Part shown: in pieces, positions 43,935-52,827 of the stretch
How the letters are laid out: the number at the start of each line of letters is the position of its first letter
Position numbering within the stretch: position 1 is the stretch's first letter
Assembly (NCBI GenBank): GCA_966112615.1
Contig: CBHWDO010000016.1
Span: 1-64,000 of the forward strand
Direction of reading: 5' to 3'
Source: Flavitalea sp966112615
Lineage (GTDB): Bacteria; Bacteroidota; Bacteroidia; Chitinophagales; Chitinophagaceae
Length of the DNA stretch: 64,000 nt
Position numbers and translations under genes: made by a program
The notes under the pieces: generated by a model
Told to the model about the DNA's origin: nothing
What the model saw: the letters and a program-made list of their open reading frames with translations, nothing else
The model's database searches: none

Positions 43935-44516
43935 TTACATCAGCGCTTCGAAGTCTTCCCATCCGCCGGTATATTCATACAGGTTGCGGGAGTATGATCC
44001 TTTCAGGGTGATGTTACCACCGTTGAAATCATCATAGAGCTTACCTGATCCACCTTCAGAACCATCGTTCTTAAGTGTGAAGCGAGGCTGAGCCGAACTG
44101 TTCACATATTTTTCACCAGCCAGGAAGATCTTTCCGCTGTTCAGGCGAATGGCCATACCCAGACCGCAGCAGCATGAAGCAGCATCAAGCGCTTCAAGGA
44201 ATGTGGTGAGGTTCATACCATTCTCAGGCAACTGGAATTTGAATTCATGTTCGTACTTGGTAGAACAACCAGTAACAGATTGTTTCCAGGTCCATTCAGC
44301 TTCATCCTGTTGGAAGTTGATCAGGAATACCTTTGCACCACCTGCAGAAGTAGCTCCTTCGCGAAGAGCAACCGCAGTGTAGGGCTGTGATACACCAGCT
44401 ACCTTAGCAGCCTGTGTGAAATCAAAATCGTTTGGATCGAAAATCACGATATCACTGATACCGCCGGTTACCGCTCCACACGCTCTTGTATAATTCTTAA
44501 GTTGTACGCAAAGCAT
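43935..44516 (-). CDS. Phage virion protein, tail-tube-like candidate
   Basis: 193 residues, beta-rich. The pattern EHEFKFQLPENGMNLTTFLEAL, a CCCGLGM turn and NITLKGSYSRNLYEYTGG resembles small tube or tail proteins of Bacteroidota phages by eye. No firm motif exists for such proteins. It lies directly behind the capsid gene. Confidence 0.4.
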   Translation of the reverse strand: MLCVQLKNYTRACGAVTGGISDIVIFDPNDFDFTQAAKVAGVSQPYTAVALREGATSAGGAKVFLINFQQDEAEWTWKQSVTGCSTKYEHEFKFQLPENGMNLTTFLEALDAASCCCGLGMAIRLNSGKIFLAGEKYVNSSAQPRFTLKNDGSEGGSGKLYDDFNGGNITLKGSYSRNLYEYTGGWEDFEALM

Positions 44517-44564
44517 TTTTTATAAGATTATGAGTGATTGAAATGGGTAAAGCCCATGAACCGA

Positions 44565-45587
44565 TTAGGTCCATGAGCTGATAGCGTAAACAACATGCTC
44601 CGGAAGAGCCACCTGAGTACCAGCCTTCATGAAGATTCTGTAGTACCACATCATTTCTTTCTTCTCATACCATACTTCAAGAGCTGTCTTACCATCTTCT
44701 CCCTCACCATAATCCTTATCGGTTGCGAAAACAAAATTTCCTCTCAAGGTCAGCACTGCTGCATAACCTGCAGATCCTTTGATCTCGGTGATGATTGGAG
44801 TCCAGATGGATTCTTCCAGGATCGGAATTCCTTTATAAGCGAGTGACTTGATACCAGTCTGCACATCGGTTACATAACCGTTGGTGATGCCGGCTGCGAT
44901 CAGGTAATCTTCATAACCTTTTGCGATCTCCTTGCTCACGTAGAATGCTTTCTGAGAATCTTCGAAAGAATACATCAGGGCATTCTGCTTGTCATACATT
45001 GCCTTGACCAGGTTGTATGCATTGGCAGGAGTTGCGGAATAATCAGTACCATCAGCAATAGCGATAGTCTGAGATGATGGGATAACACCGGAAGTGGTGT
45101 AGCGCTTCAGCCACTTGAACACACCATCAAATACATTGGTGCTCCATTGTGCACTTACTGGCACAACGCGGTCAACATCTCCAAAGTAGCTATTGGAAGC
45201 CACGTCGATGTTTACTGCGCCCTGGAAGTAAGGCAGGATGTTACTACCAAAGAGAGGATCATTGTTCCTCCAATCCTTCAATGCTCCCTTGTAGAATTCG
45301 TTACGGCAGAACTGGGTTGCACCGTACACTTCTTCTACGGAGATCTTACGGGTAGAGGCTCCAACTACTTTTTTGTAGTTCAGATCACAAGAAGCATCCC
45401 TTCTCTGGAGGATGTTCTGTACACGCCTGATATCTACGATCGTGCGGCTGCTCGATACGTTATCCATCAGGGTGAATTCATTTAGGGTTCCACGGTAAGG
45501 GAATCCCTGTGGTATGATGTCAGCAAAGGCAGGAGCGATTACTGCTTCATGAAAAGAGAGAGAGTCGATTACAAATGTTTCAAACAT
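44565..45587 (-). CDS. Major capsid protein (candidate)
   Basis: About 340 residues from ATG 45587 (MFETFVIDSL). Good candidate for the main shell protein: it is soluble, follows the protease-scaffold gene by two genes, has mixed helix and strand with RIVDIRRVQNILQRRDAS and a C-terminal block ALEVWYEKKEMMWYYRIFMK, and lies just before the portal region. Capsid proteins of this group are too diverged to name a family by eye. Confidence 0.6.
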   Translation of the reverse strand: MFETFVIDSLSFHEAVIAPAFADIIPQGFPYRGTLNEFTLMDNVSSSRTIVDIRRVQNILQRRDASCDLNYKKVVGASTRKISVEEVYGATQFCRNEFYKGALKDWRNNDPLFGSNILPYFQGAVNIDVASNSYFGDVDRVVPVSAQWSTNVFDGVFKWLKRYTTSGVIPSSQTIAIADGTDYSATPANAYNLVKAMYDKQNALMYSFEDSQKAFYVSKEIAKGYEDYLIAAGITNGYVTDVQTGIKSLAYKGIPILEESIWTPIITEIKGSAGYAAVLTLRGNFVFATDKDYGEGEDGKTALEVWYEKKEMMWYYRIFMKAGTQVALPEHVVYAISSWT

Positions 45588-45634
45588 TTTATTTGCGTTT
45601 GAGGAGTTACAAAAGATTGTTTCTGGTTGACTGA

Positions 45635-46024
45635 TTAAGCGTTGGCCTGCGCATCCCAACGACCTACTGAACCGGCAGCACCGATCCTTACTGCGCTACC
45701 ATCAGCAGCGAGCATTTTGGTAGTCAGAACTGTTGCCATTACTTTAAGTCCGTTGGAAGGATCCAGTGTAGCCACGTTAATGGTCTTAGCACCTGGAGCA
45801 CCGGTTACTGTGATTGTATCACGTACTTCGCCGCCGAAGTCATCCATCACCTTTACATGAACTTTTTTCAAAGTATCACCGGCAGGAATGGTAGATCCAT
45901 CGGTAACGGTTACTGTTTTTGCACCCGCATCGTAAGCATATGATACGGCAGGAGTAAAACCAGTAGTGCCAAGGTTTACATTCAGGTTAACCAGGTTGGC
46001 GTTATCTATCGCTTGTGCACCCAT
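45635..46024 (-). CDS. Phage structural protein, decoration-like candidate
   Basis: 129 residues, strand-rich, low in charge, with GTTGFTPAVSYAYDAGAKTV and later GRWDAQANA at the C-terminus. It lies just before the capsid gene. Small head-decoration or capsid-stabilising proteins sit in this place in many phages, but sequence does not prove it. Confidence 0.42.
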   Translation of the reverse strand: MGAQAIDNANLVNLNVNLGTTGFTPAVSYAYDAGAKTVTVTDGSTIPAGDTLKKVHVKVMDDFGGEVRDTITVTGAPGAKTINVATLDPSNGLKVMATVLTTKMLAADGSAVRIGAAGSVGRWDAQANA

Positions 46025-46056
46025 TTTAATGAGAGTTTAAAATTTGAAATGATTGT

Positions 46057-46437
46057 TTATGCTGTTTTTACGTGAAGCACTACCGTGGCAATGAAGGCCG
46101 GAGCTGCGTTTGTATAGGCAGCAGAACCTCTTGATACTGATTCCATGTTGGTTCCAAGGCGAATCAAATCAGCGAATGTTGTAACCGTTGCAGTGCTGAG
46201 ATAATCAGCTGCAACCAGGTCAGCAACCTGCTTATTGATACCCACCGTTGCATTGGCAATGATGTTGGCCATGGTCACTTTAGGATCGGCATTGTGAACA
46301 GTAGCTTTGTCAATTGAAAGGGTCAGCGTTCTTTTGTATTCCGCATCCTTGAAGTCGTTCACTACAGGCTTCACGTAATCTGCAGGAAGTAGATCTTCAC
46401 TGATCGATACCCTTGTTCCATTGTTGGTGATTGCCAT
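46057..46437 (-). CDS. Phage structural protein of unknown function
   Basis: 126 residues. It has a strand, helix and strand mix (EYKRTLTLSIDKATVHNADP; TFADLIRLGTNMES) and no membrane segment. Between the protease-scaffold and decoration-like genes. Function unknown; head completion is possible. Confidence 0.5.
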   Translation of the reverse strand: MAITNNGTRVSISEDLLPADYVKPVVNDFKDAEYKRTLTLSIDKATVHNADPKVTMANIIANATVGINKQVADLVAADYLSTATVTTFADLIRLGTNMESVSRGSAAYTNAAPAFIATVVLHVKTA

Positions 46438-46471
46438 ATTCTTTCAATTGAATTTTTAGAAGAGTGATGAA

Positions 46472-47647
46472 TTACTTTTTGAACTGTCCGATTGGAGCCG
46501 GGGTTTCAGGATTGCCACTGTTGGAAGGCTTTCCGATCTTATTGATGATATCCTGCTCGAGTTCTTCATTCTTCTTCTTCAGCTCTTCATTGGCAGTTTC
46601 TAATTCAGTCAGGCGTTGGGTTAATGCGCTGGTAGCATTTTGCACAGCTGCATTAACTGCATTGGTGAAAGCTTCACCGGACAAAGCGTTGGTTACCGCT
46701 GTATTTACAGCTTCAGGAACCTGGTTGGTTACTGCTGCACCTACTGCTTCATTCACTGATTGATCAAGCTGCTCACCGATCTGGTTGATAGGAGCACTGA
46801 TAGCTTCACCAATTGAGGTCATCAATGATTGATGATCACTATTTTCAGGTGCTTTTACACCTTTCACGGCATTCATGATAGAATTGCCCAGATCCTGGAA
46901 GAACTTTTTCATCTCTTCTAATTCTTGTTTAATGGATAAATGAGTTTCGTTGGAAGGCTGCGGTGGTGCGGTCTTTACAGCGGAGTTGTAAGCATTAAGC
47001 ACAGCCATGTTGGAGAACATCCAGTTTTCGCGCGAAATGGAATTGGTGAAGTTTACCTCACCTGTTACCTGCTTGATAAATCCTTTGTTCTTAGCTTCAT
47101 CAGCGGTGAACCAGGATTCAGCATCCATCAATTTTTCGATCTCTTCTTTACTCAACCCTGTTGCGGTCGAGTAAAAGTCTCTTGCAGCATCATTGAACTG
47201 GCGCAGTGTTGCTGCATACTGTTCAATCTGGTTAACATTACCCCATGCTGCTCCACTAACGTTGTGGATCATAAACCAGGAATTCTTACTCATTTCAGGA
47301 GCGTTTCCTGCCATGAGAATGTAAGTGGCAGCGGATGCGATGATGCCCCGGCCTCTTGTGTTGACTGTTTTACCTTTGGCCTGCATATCCTTGAGCAGGT
47401 CATGGATGGCCATGGCATCAGTTACTAAACCGCCGTAACTATTGATGTACACATTGAATGTGCTGGCCTCTACAGAAGTGATTTGATCCCGGAATGATTT
47501 GTAAGAAACTGAAGTGTCGTCGCCGTACCATTCTCTTAACCAGCCTTGAGTTTCGGCATCAACAATGTCTCCATCTATGTAAATGTCAACGGTGTTGTTG
47601 ATAACGTTCTTAACCTGGAAATTGAATGTCTGGAAGATGTTTCTCAT
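46472..47647 (-). CDS. ClpP-type head maturation protease fused to scaffold-like C-terminus
   Basis: 391 residues from ATG 47647. Residues 1-195 are an S14 ClpP-like serine protease: NSYGGLVTDAMAIHDLL, catalytic Ser105 in RGIIASAATY and His128 in FMIHNV. After a Pro-rich linker the rest (about 230-391) is helical and coiled-coil with EELKKKNEELEQDI, as in scaffolding proteins that fill the prohead. The fusion matches the lambda C/Nu3 idea of one gene for both functions. The longer start at 47680 lies in AT-rich sequence and looks less likely. Confidence 0.85.
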   Translation of the reverse strand: MRNIFQTFNFQVKNVINNTVDIYIDGDIVDAETQGWLREWYGDDTSVSYKSFRDQITSVEASTFNVYINSYGGLVTDAMAIHDLLKDMQAKGKTVNTRGRGIIASAATYILMAGNAPEMSKNSWFMIHNVSGAAWGNVNQIEQYAATLRQFNDAARDFYSTATGLSKEEIEKLMDAESWFTADEAKNKGFIKQVTGEVNFTNSISRENWMFSNMAVLNAYNSAVKTAPPQPSNETHLSIKQELEEMKKFFQDLGNSIMNAVKGVKAPENSDHQSLMTSIGEAISAPINQIGEQLDQSVNEAVGAAVTNQVPEAVNTAVTNALSGEAFTNAVNAAVQNATSALTQRLTELETANEELKKKNEELEQDIINKIGKPSNSGNPETPAPIGQFKK

Positions 47648-47704
47648 TACAGTAGTAAAACTGCAATGAAAAAGATACATTTTGTAGTATTTTAATTACT
47701 TAAC

Positions 47705-47721
47705 ATCACAATTTTTGTGAT
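47705..47721. promoter_or_regulatory. Palindromic operator-like site between divergent phage genes
   Basis: ATCACAA, three T's, TTGTGAT: a perfect 7-bp inverted repeat. It sits in the AT-rich space between the protease-scaffold gene (-) and the only + strand gene of the prophage (47751). A dimeric repressor could bind here and control one or both. Confidence 0.55.
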
Positions 47722-47750
47722 ACGTTATTTTTAACTACTTTAAAGAAAAA

Positions 47751-48056
47751 ATGAAATTTGCAATAAAGCTTGGTCGTCTTGACTCCCTTGAATCCATTAG
47801 TTATATTGATCCTGTGGAAGTTAGATTAACGGAAGGAGAGGAAATATTAATTCCCATAGGAACTTGCCACATTACTCGAAGTCCTGATGGAAAACATATA
47901 GGATACTTTACATTAAATAGAATAATTAATCTTGATTTATATTTTTACTACCACCATAATATTTTTGATGGAACTTTTGAGCTTATAAGTTTAACAGCCT
48001 CTCAAAAACCAGATGAACCAACGGCTAGACTAAGAGATAATTTAGTCGGAGAATAA
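47751..48056 (+). CDS. Small phage protein on the opposite strand (moron-like candidate)
   Basis: 101 residues, no signal peptide. AT-rich compared with neighbours. KFAIKLGRLDSLESISYIDPV and TLNRIINLDLYFYYHHNIF suggest a small strand-rich fold. It has its own operator-like palindrome in front and a terminator at 48340-48368 behind the next gene. It is the only + strand gene seen in the prophage. Function unknown. Confidence 0.5.
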   Translation: MKFAIKLGRLDSLESISYIDPVEVRLTEGEEILIPIGTCHITRSPDGKHIGYFTLNRIINLDLYFYYHHNIFDGTFELISLTASQKPDEPTARLRDNLVGE

Positions 48057-48057
48057 A

Positions 48058-48264
48058 TTAATTTTTAATCTCACATTTTACACAAGCATACTCGGCTTGC
48101 CTTCCTGAAATACCTAATTTATTGGCTATTTCACCATAACTCTTTTTGTCCCTTCTCAGTAGGCAAACCTTGGCTTTTATTATAGATTCACTGCCCACCA
48201 GTTGAACAAACTGATTCCAGTTGAGCAGTGCCATTTCTTGGAGCTTCTTATCCAATTCTGTCAT
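48058..48264 (-). CDS. Small helix-turn-helix-like protein
   Basis: 68 residues. IIKAKVCLLRRDKKSYGEIANKLGISGRQAEYAC has the spacing of a sigma-4 or small repressor-type helix-turn-helix. Convergent with the + strand gene, stop codons separated by one base. It may control the palindrome at 47705-47721, but this is inference. Confidence 0.5.
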   Translation of the reverse strand: MTELDKKLQEMALLNWNQFVQLVGSESIIKAKVCLLRRDKKSYGEIANKLGISGRQAEYACVKCEIKN

Positions 48265-48339
48265 TAAAGTAAAATTAGAGGTTTACTTATTATACTTTCA
48301 TTTCGTAACTTTCCATTTGTAAATCTCATTTCTTTTTTA

Positions 48340-48368
48340 ACCTTGCTGTGGCTCAGCGAGGTTTTTTT
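48340..48368 (+). terminator. Rho-independent terminator facing + strand
   Basis: Stem ACCTTGCTG (48340-48348) and CAGCGAGGT (48354-48362) with one T-G pair, then TTTTTTT on the + strand. It would end the transcript of the small + strand gene before it reaches the tape measure gene on the other strand. Confidence 0.75.
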
Positions 48369-48369
48369 A

Positions 48370-51300
48370 TTATAGAGTTGCTACTTCACTTTGTTTCACC
48401 CTCTTTTTTTGCGCATCAGTCACAGTCTTTGTATCCTGAACAACCTGAAGGCGATCAATTCTGCGGCTCTGTTCAATGGCAATGTTTTCCATCCTGGAAT
48501 AAAATTCATTGAGATCTTCTCTGCTTATTCCGGAGCCTGTAGATACCACCGTATTGCTCACCGATGGCATGAACACCGGAGCCTGCAATGATTCACCCAG
48601 GTTTCCACCGAACTCCATTTTACTCACTCGTGCTCCACTGGCAAAAGGAACTCCACCACCGATCTGGTTAAGTGCAGATGCAATTTGAGTTTGTGTACCG
48701 GAAATAGTGAAGGCTGCATTTTTAGGAGCGTTCTTTGTGCGGATAATATTCAACTCATCCACTTCATCTTCGAATACCCTTCCCTTAAACATGAACGGAT
48801 TTCCACCTCTGCTGTGTGGCCTTCCTCCTAATCTTCCACCCCTGGTAGTTGTCATATCAGGATTACCACCATAAGCGAATTTTTGAGCAGATATTTGATT
48901 GGTAGCAGTGATATAGCGAAATGTTGCAAGACCCGAAAGAATACCCCCAATGATCGGGCCTGCCACGGGTCCTAACTGGTATGCAGTTGACCAGATATTT
49001 GCAAGTTCCATCAGGTAGGCAATCTTTGCCTCCTTCTTTTTGATATTCTTATTTTTCTCAAATGCTTCCCGCTCAATACGAAGTTTTGTAGCTGCTGCCT
49101 GTCTTTCGATGCTTTCCTCCTCTGCTTTACTTTGAGCCTTGGCCAGTAACTGTTCCTTTTCAACATCGAGTCTTTCCAGCTGCAGTTGCTTTGACTGCTC
49201 AATCCGATCGCGTTCAGCATCGAAATAATTATTCATTGCATCAGTAGCCAGATTGTAAGTCTGCTGCAATGCCTGACCAACCGCTTGCCCCACTTCTGAA
49301 TCTGCATCAATATTAAATGCATCGGTGATTCCTTCCTGTAACAGTTCGCGGATGCTACGAACTTTCGCAAGTGCCTTATCAGCTGATTCTCCAAGTGAAT
49401 CAGATAATTGAGCTTCTTTATTTTTCAGATCTGTAATGAAATCATTATACTTCTGATCGGTGATCTGCTTATTTGCAAGCAGCTGCTTATACTTTGGAAG
49501 TTGCTGTTGCATATTCGATACTTCCCGGGCCAGTATACCGATGTTTTCTTCTCGGTCAAGGTTTGCATTGGCAACCTCTTTCTTACGATCTGAACCCGGA
49601 CCTGCTGCAATATTTGCTCTTTGGGTTGCTATGATTGCCCGGAATTCAGCAATGGATCTTTCACCAACGGCCTGCAGATCTTCCAAGGATGCTTCCTGCA
49701 ATTCCCGATCGCTTTGAATGGCGGCAATCTTCGCATTACGAACAGCCTGAGCTGCATCGAGGGTATTTTGTAATGACTGGAAACCGATCTGCTCTTCCAA
49801 TAGGTCAAGCTGGTTTGCATAGGTCTCTGTCGCTTGAAGAATTGCTTTATCAGCGTCCAAACGGGCCTGTGCTTTCTGGGTTTCTGTGGCACCTGGAGTA
49901 TTTGCCACTTCTTCTGCCTGCTGGTTTGCTTCATTGATCAGGAAATCACGCTGCTTTTGCAGATCCTTTACCAGGTCATCAAATTGTTTTTGAGTGATGG
50001 CGCGAAGCTTTTCATTGGTGTCTTTTTCCAGCTTCTCTCTTTCCAGTTGTAATTGAGCGCGAAGCTTCAATTCTTCTGCGTCCTTTCCTTTTAGCAAGTC
50101 TAATTTTTGATCAATAGCTTTTTGATTAATGGCAAGAATTTTTTTCAGGTAATTAGATTCATTTGTTTCGTTATTCAATCTTCTACGTTCTTCCTTAGCA
50201 AGATCAGTGTCCCGTTCTGCATCAATTTTACGGAAAGGATCTGTGTTCTGAAGCTTGGTTTGCCTTGATTGTCGATTGTTACCAAGCAATCTATCCAGTT
50301 CGTCTTGCAGCTTTTTTCGTTGAGCAATCAGTTTCTGCAGGTCAGCATTGGAGCCTTTAAATTCATTGATCTGTTTATCAAGTGCCTCGATATCCTTCTT
50401 TAATTTTGCGATATCCACTTCATTATTCACTTTCGGACCTTCTGCGATCTTTGCGCCTTGTTGAGAATATTTTGTGGCTATCAGATCATCTGTTACATCC
50501 AACTCCTTAGCCAGTTTTGCACGTTGATCGCGGATAGCTTTCAATGCTTCTTTACCAAAGGAATTGCCGGTAATTAAATCAGAAACAGAGTTGACAAATG
50601 CAAATTGCTTTCTTGCTTCTGAAATGAAATCCTGCTCCTCAGGTGTGAGGTCTTCAAAATCCACTGCTCCACCGGTTGCTATTTTTCTTTCCAGGCCAAG
50701 TTCCAAAGTGGTGAGCCTTGCATCTTCTCTTAATTTCTCATCACGCACAGCCATTGCTGCCTGCAGCGCCGCCTTCTCTCTCAATGCCTTTACATATCCG
50801 TTGATCAGGTTGATTCCTTCCTGGGTATTGATATTTTCCAGGGTAAGACCTTTCAAATATTCAGGAGCGATGGCAATAAGATCTTCCAGTGCTTTTTTTC
50901 TTCCAGCGAGTGATACATTGTTATCTCTTGCAACCTTGGTGAGCGTTTGAATCTGGCTAACGGTACCGGATGTGGATTCATTCACCCGTTGCATGATATC
51001 GGCAGTCAGGCGAAGTTCAATATTGCTGCGTTTGAAGTTGTCAATCGTTGAACCCATTGCCCGTGAAAGACCAATTAAAGCAGCGCCCAGTACTGAAACA
51101 ATGGTAAGAATAACACCCAGCGGACCAGTACCAGCGGAAACTGCGATACCGAATGCACGCATAGATGCTGTTACTATTTTTAAGCCATTATTTAAAACAA
51201 ACAATACAGCATTATAGGCCCATGTAGCAGCTTGTAAAATACCAATTGCTACATAATTCAACACAATTCTTGCATTTAACAACAATAGCCGTGCATTTAC

Positions 51301-52827
51301 TGCTAGCAATTGTTTGTTCTGTACACCCCAACCTATTGCTAAAACTGATAATAGAGAGATAAGTAATGGAAAATTTCCAATAAGGAGCAAAAAAATACTA
51401 CTTAGCGTTACAAGAGCGGGTAAAAGCCTTGAAGCAATTTCAATCCTTATATTCTGCCAAGCCGCGGTATTTTGAGCAATATTTTCAGATACGGTTTCGA
51501 TTTCAGCTCCTGCCTTTGCATTCTCTTCCTGGATGATCTTGCCTACAGCTGCAGCGACATCACCAACTGTCACCTGCTCTTCACTTAAACCTTTAAAATT
51601 CTCTCGAAGCCTTACAGCGGAGATACCAAGGTTATCCAAGATTAATGGCGATTTCCTACCAATACCGGTGACAATTGATTGAACCAGGTAATCAACCTCC
51701 TGACCCGTCTCCTTTGCTCTTCTGCGAGCGAAGTCAAGCAGTGTTCCAAGTTGTTCAACCGGGATCTGGAAGTTATTTGCCTGAACTGCATTTTTCATTA
51801 ATTCAAGATCACTCACAGTACCACGTGTAGCAACCCTTAAATTGGCGAGAAGATCAGGATTATTGAGACGGTTGAATGCAGCCTCCACACCTTCAATCTG
51901 CTTTGCATCGGCAATACCATCGCTGATCTGAGTGGTAAGCTGATTGAACAGCGCCTGAATACCTACAAACTGCAATGCAAAGGATCCGATCTGTCCTTTC
52001 AAAGAATCAAAACCTTGTTTCAAACCATTGGTAAGCCTGGTTCCTACATCACCGGTACCCTGAAGCTCTTTTTTCATCAGGTCAACTTGCTGGGTAAGTG
52101 CAATAGCTTCTTTTCGGTTATCGATCAGTTGCTTTTCAATACTTTCAAAACTTCCTTCTCCTCTCTGCCTTGTTTCAGCAAGCTCCTGCTGCAATACATT
52201 GAATTGACTATTGAGGTCTTTGAGGCGATCATTTGCTTTGTTCACCTGACCACCAACAAGATCATCCAATCCCATACGTTTGAAGGCCTGCACAATGCCC
52301 GATGTATATTCAGCAACAAGCAACCCATCCCGGGCAAATTGACGGCGAAAATCCTGCTCTGCAGTGGCCAGTTCTTTGAGTTTATTGATAGCCTGATCAA
52401 ATTCAAGGTTTGCACCACGGAAATTAACAGGTGAACCGGTTGGAGTATTCTTTACCAGGTTGTACAACTCCCGATATTCCTTATACAGGGCGGCATAACT
52501 ACCTGCTGCGGCCTGTACACCTGCTGCCTGCTGCTTTGTTTGGCGGATCTCTTCTGCACGAGCAATTTGAGCTGCCTTCTGCTCATTGATCATCTTCTGC
52601 CTTTCGGTTCTAAGTTCCTGTTCCTGTACTTTCAACCGGGAGATCTCGTCAGCATATTTTTTGATATCGGCAATGTCTTTCGCTGCTGCCAGTTGACCTT
52701 CAGCGCCAAGCTTTGCTTTCTTGATCGATTCGAACTTCTTTGAAATATTATCAAGCTCCTTGGATAGATCTGAATACCCGAGTGTTTTGAGCTGATATAT
52801 TTTAGTAACCTGACCTTGTGTTGCCAT
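48370..52827 (-). CDS. Tail tape measure protein
   Basis: 1485 residues, by far the longest gene. Long helical and coiled-coil stretches (1-290 and about 820-1180, rich in Lys, Glu, Gln, Leu), several hydrophobic segments near 465-590 (FLLLIGNFPLLISLLSVLA; VSVLGAALIGL) and again near 1290 (ANIWSTAYQLGPVAGPIIGG). This is the layout of tape measure proteins, which set tail length and cross the membranes during DNA entry. Shares TAATG with the upstream gene. Confidence 0.9.
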   Translation of the reverse strand: MATQGQVTKIYQLKTLGYSDLSKELDNISKKFESIKKAKLGAEGQLAAAKDIADIKKYADEISRLKVQEQELRTERQKMINEQKAAQIARAEEIRQTKQQAAGVQAAAGSYAALYKEYRELYNLVKNTPTGSPVNFRGANLEFDQAINKLKELATAEQDFRRQFARDGLLVAEYTSGIVQAFKRMGLDDLVGGQVNKANDRLKDLNSQFNVLQQELAETRQRGEGSFESIEKQLIDNRKEAIALTQQVDLMKKELQGTGDVGTRLTNGLKQGFDSLKGQIGSFALQFVGIQALFNQLTTQISDGIADAKQIEGVEAAFNRLNNPDLLANLRVATRGTVSDLELMKNAVQANNFQIPVEQLGTLLDFARRRAKETGQEVDYLVQSIVTGIGRKSPLILDNLGISAVRLRENFKGLSEEQVTVGDVAAAVGKIIQEENAKAGAEIETVSENIAQNTAAWQNIRIEIASRLLPALVTLSSIFLLLIGNFPLLISLLSVLAIGWGVQNKQLLAVNARLLLLNARIVLNYVAIGILQAATWAYNAVLFVLNNGLKIVTASMRAFGIAVSAGTGPLGVILTIVSVLGAALIGLSRAMGSTIDNFKRSNIELRLTADIMQRVNESTSGTVSQIQTLTKVARDNNVSLAGRKKALEDLIAIAPEYLKGLTLENINTQEGINLINGYVKALREKAALQAAMAVRDEKLREDARLTTLELGLERKIATGGAVDFEDLTPEEQDFISEARKQFAFVNSVSDLITGNSFGKEALKAIRDQRAKLAKELDVTDDLIATKYSQQGAKIAEGPKVNNEVDIAKLKKDIEALDKQINEFKGSNADLQKLIAQRKKLQDELDRLLGNNRQSRQTKLQNTDPFRKIDAERDTDLAKEERRRLNNETNESNYLKKILAINQKAIDQKLDLLKGKDAEELKLRAQLQLEREKLEKDTNEKLRAITQKQFDDLVKDLQKQRDFLINEANQQAEEVANTPGATETQKAQARLDADKAILQATETYANQLDLLEEQIGFQSLQNTLDAAQAVRNAKIAAIQSDRELQEASLEDLQAVGERSIAEFRAIIATQRANIAAGPGSDRKKEVANANLDREENIGILAREVSNMQQQLPKYKQLLANKQITDQKYNDFITDLKNKEAQLSDSLGESADKALAKVRSIRELLQEGITDAFNIDADSEVGQAVGQALQQTYNLATDAMNNYFDAERDRIEQSKQLQLERLDVEKEQLLAKAQSKAEEESIERQAAATKLRIEREAFEKNKNIKKKEAKIAYLMELANIWSTAYQLGPVAGPIIGGILSGLATFRYITATNQISAQKFAYGGNPDMTTTRGGRLGGRPHSRGGNPFMFKGRVFEDEVDELNIIRTKNAPKNAAFTISGTQTQIASALNQIGGGVPFASGARVSKMEFGGNLGESLQAPVFMPSVSNTVVSTGSGISREDLNEFYSRMENIAIEQSRRIDRLQVVQDTKTVTDAQKKRVKQSEVATL

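Noticed and set aside
45588..45659. 24-residue N-terminal extension of the capsid candidate
   Set aside because: It overlaps the end of the upstream gene, and the ATG at 45587 gives a usual soluble start.
46940..47428. 162-residue + strand ORF
   Set aside because: Opposite to the ClpP-type protease domain with its catalytic residues; no start or motif support.
48058..48264. Main lysogeny repressor of the prophage
   Set aside because: Only 68 residues, no dimerisation or cleavage domain, and it sits between tail and head genes, so a local regulator is more likely.
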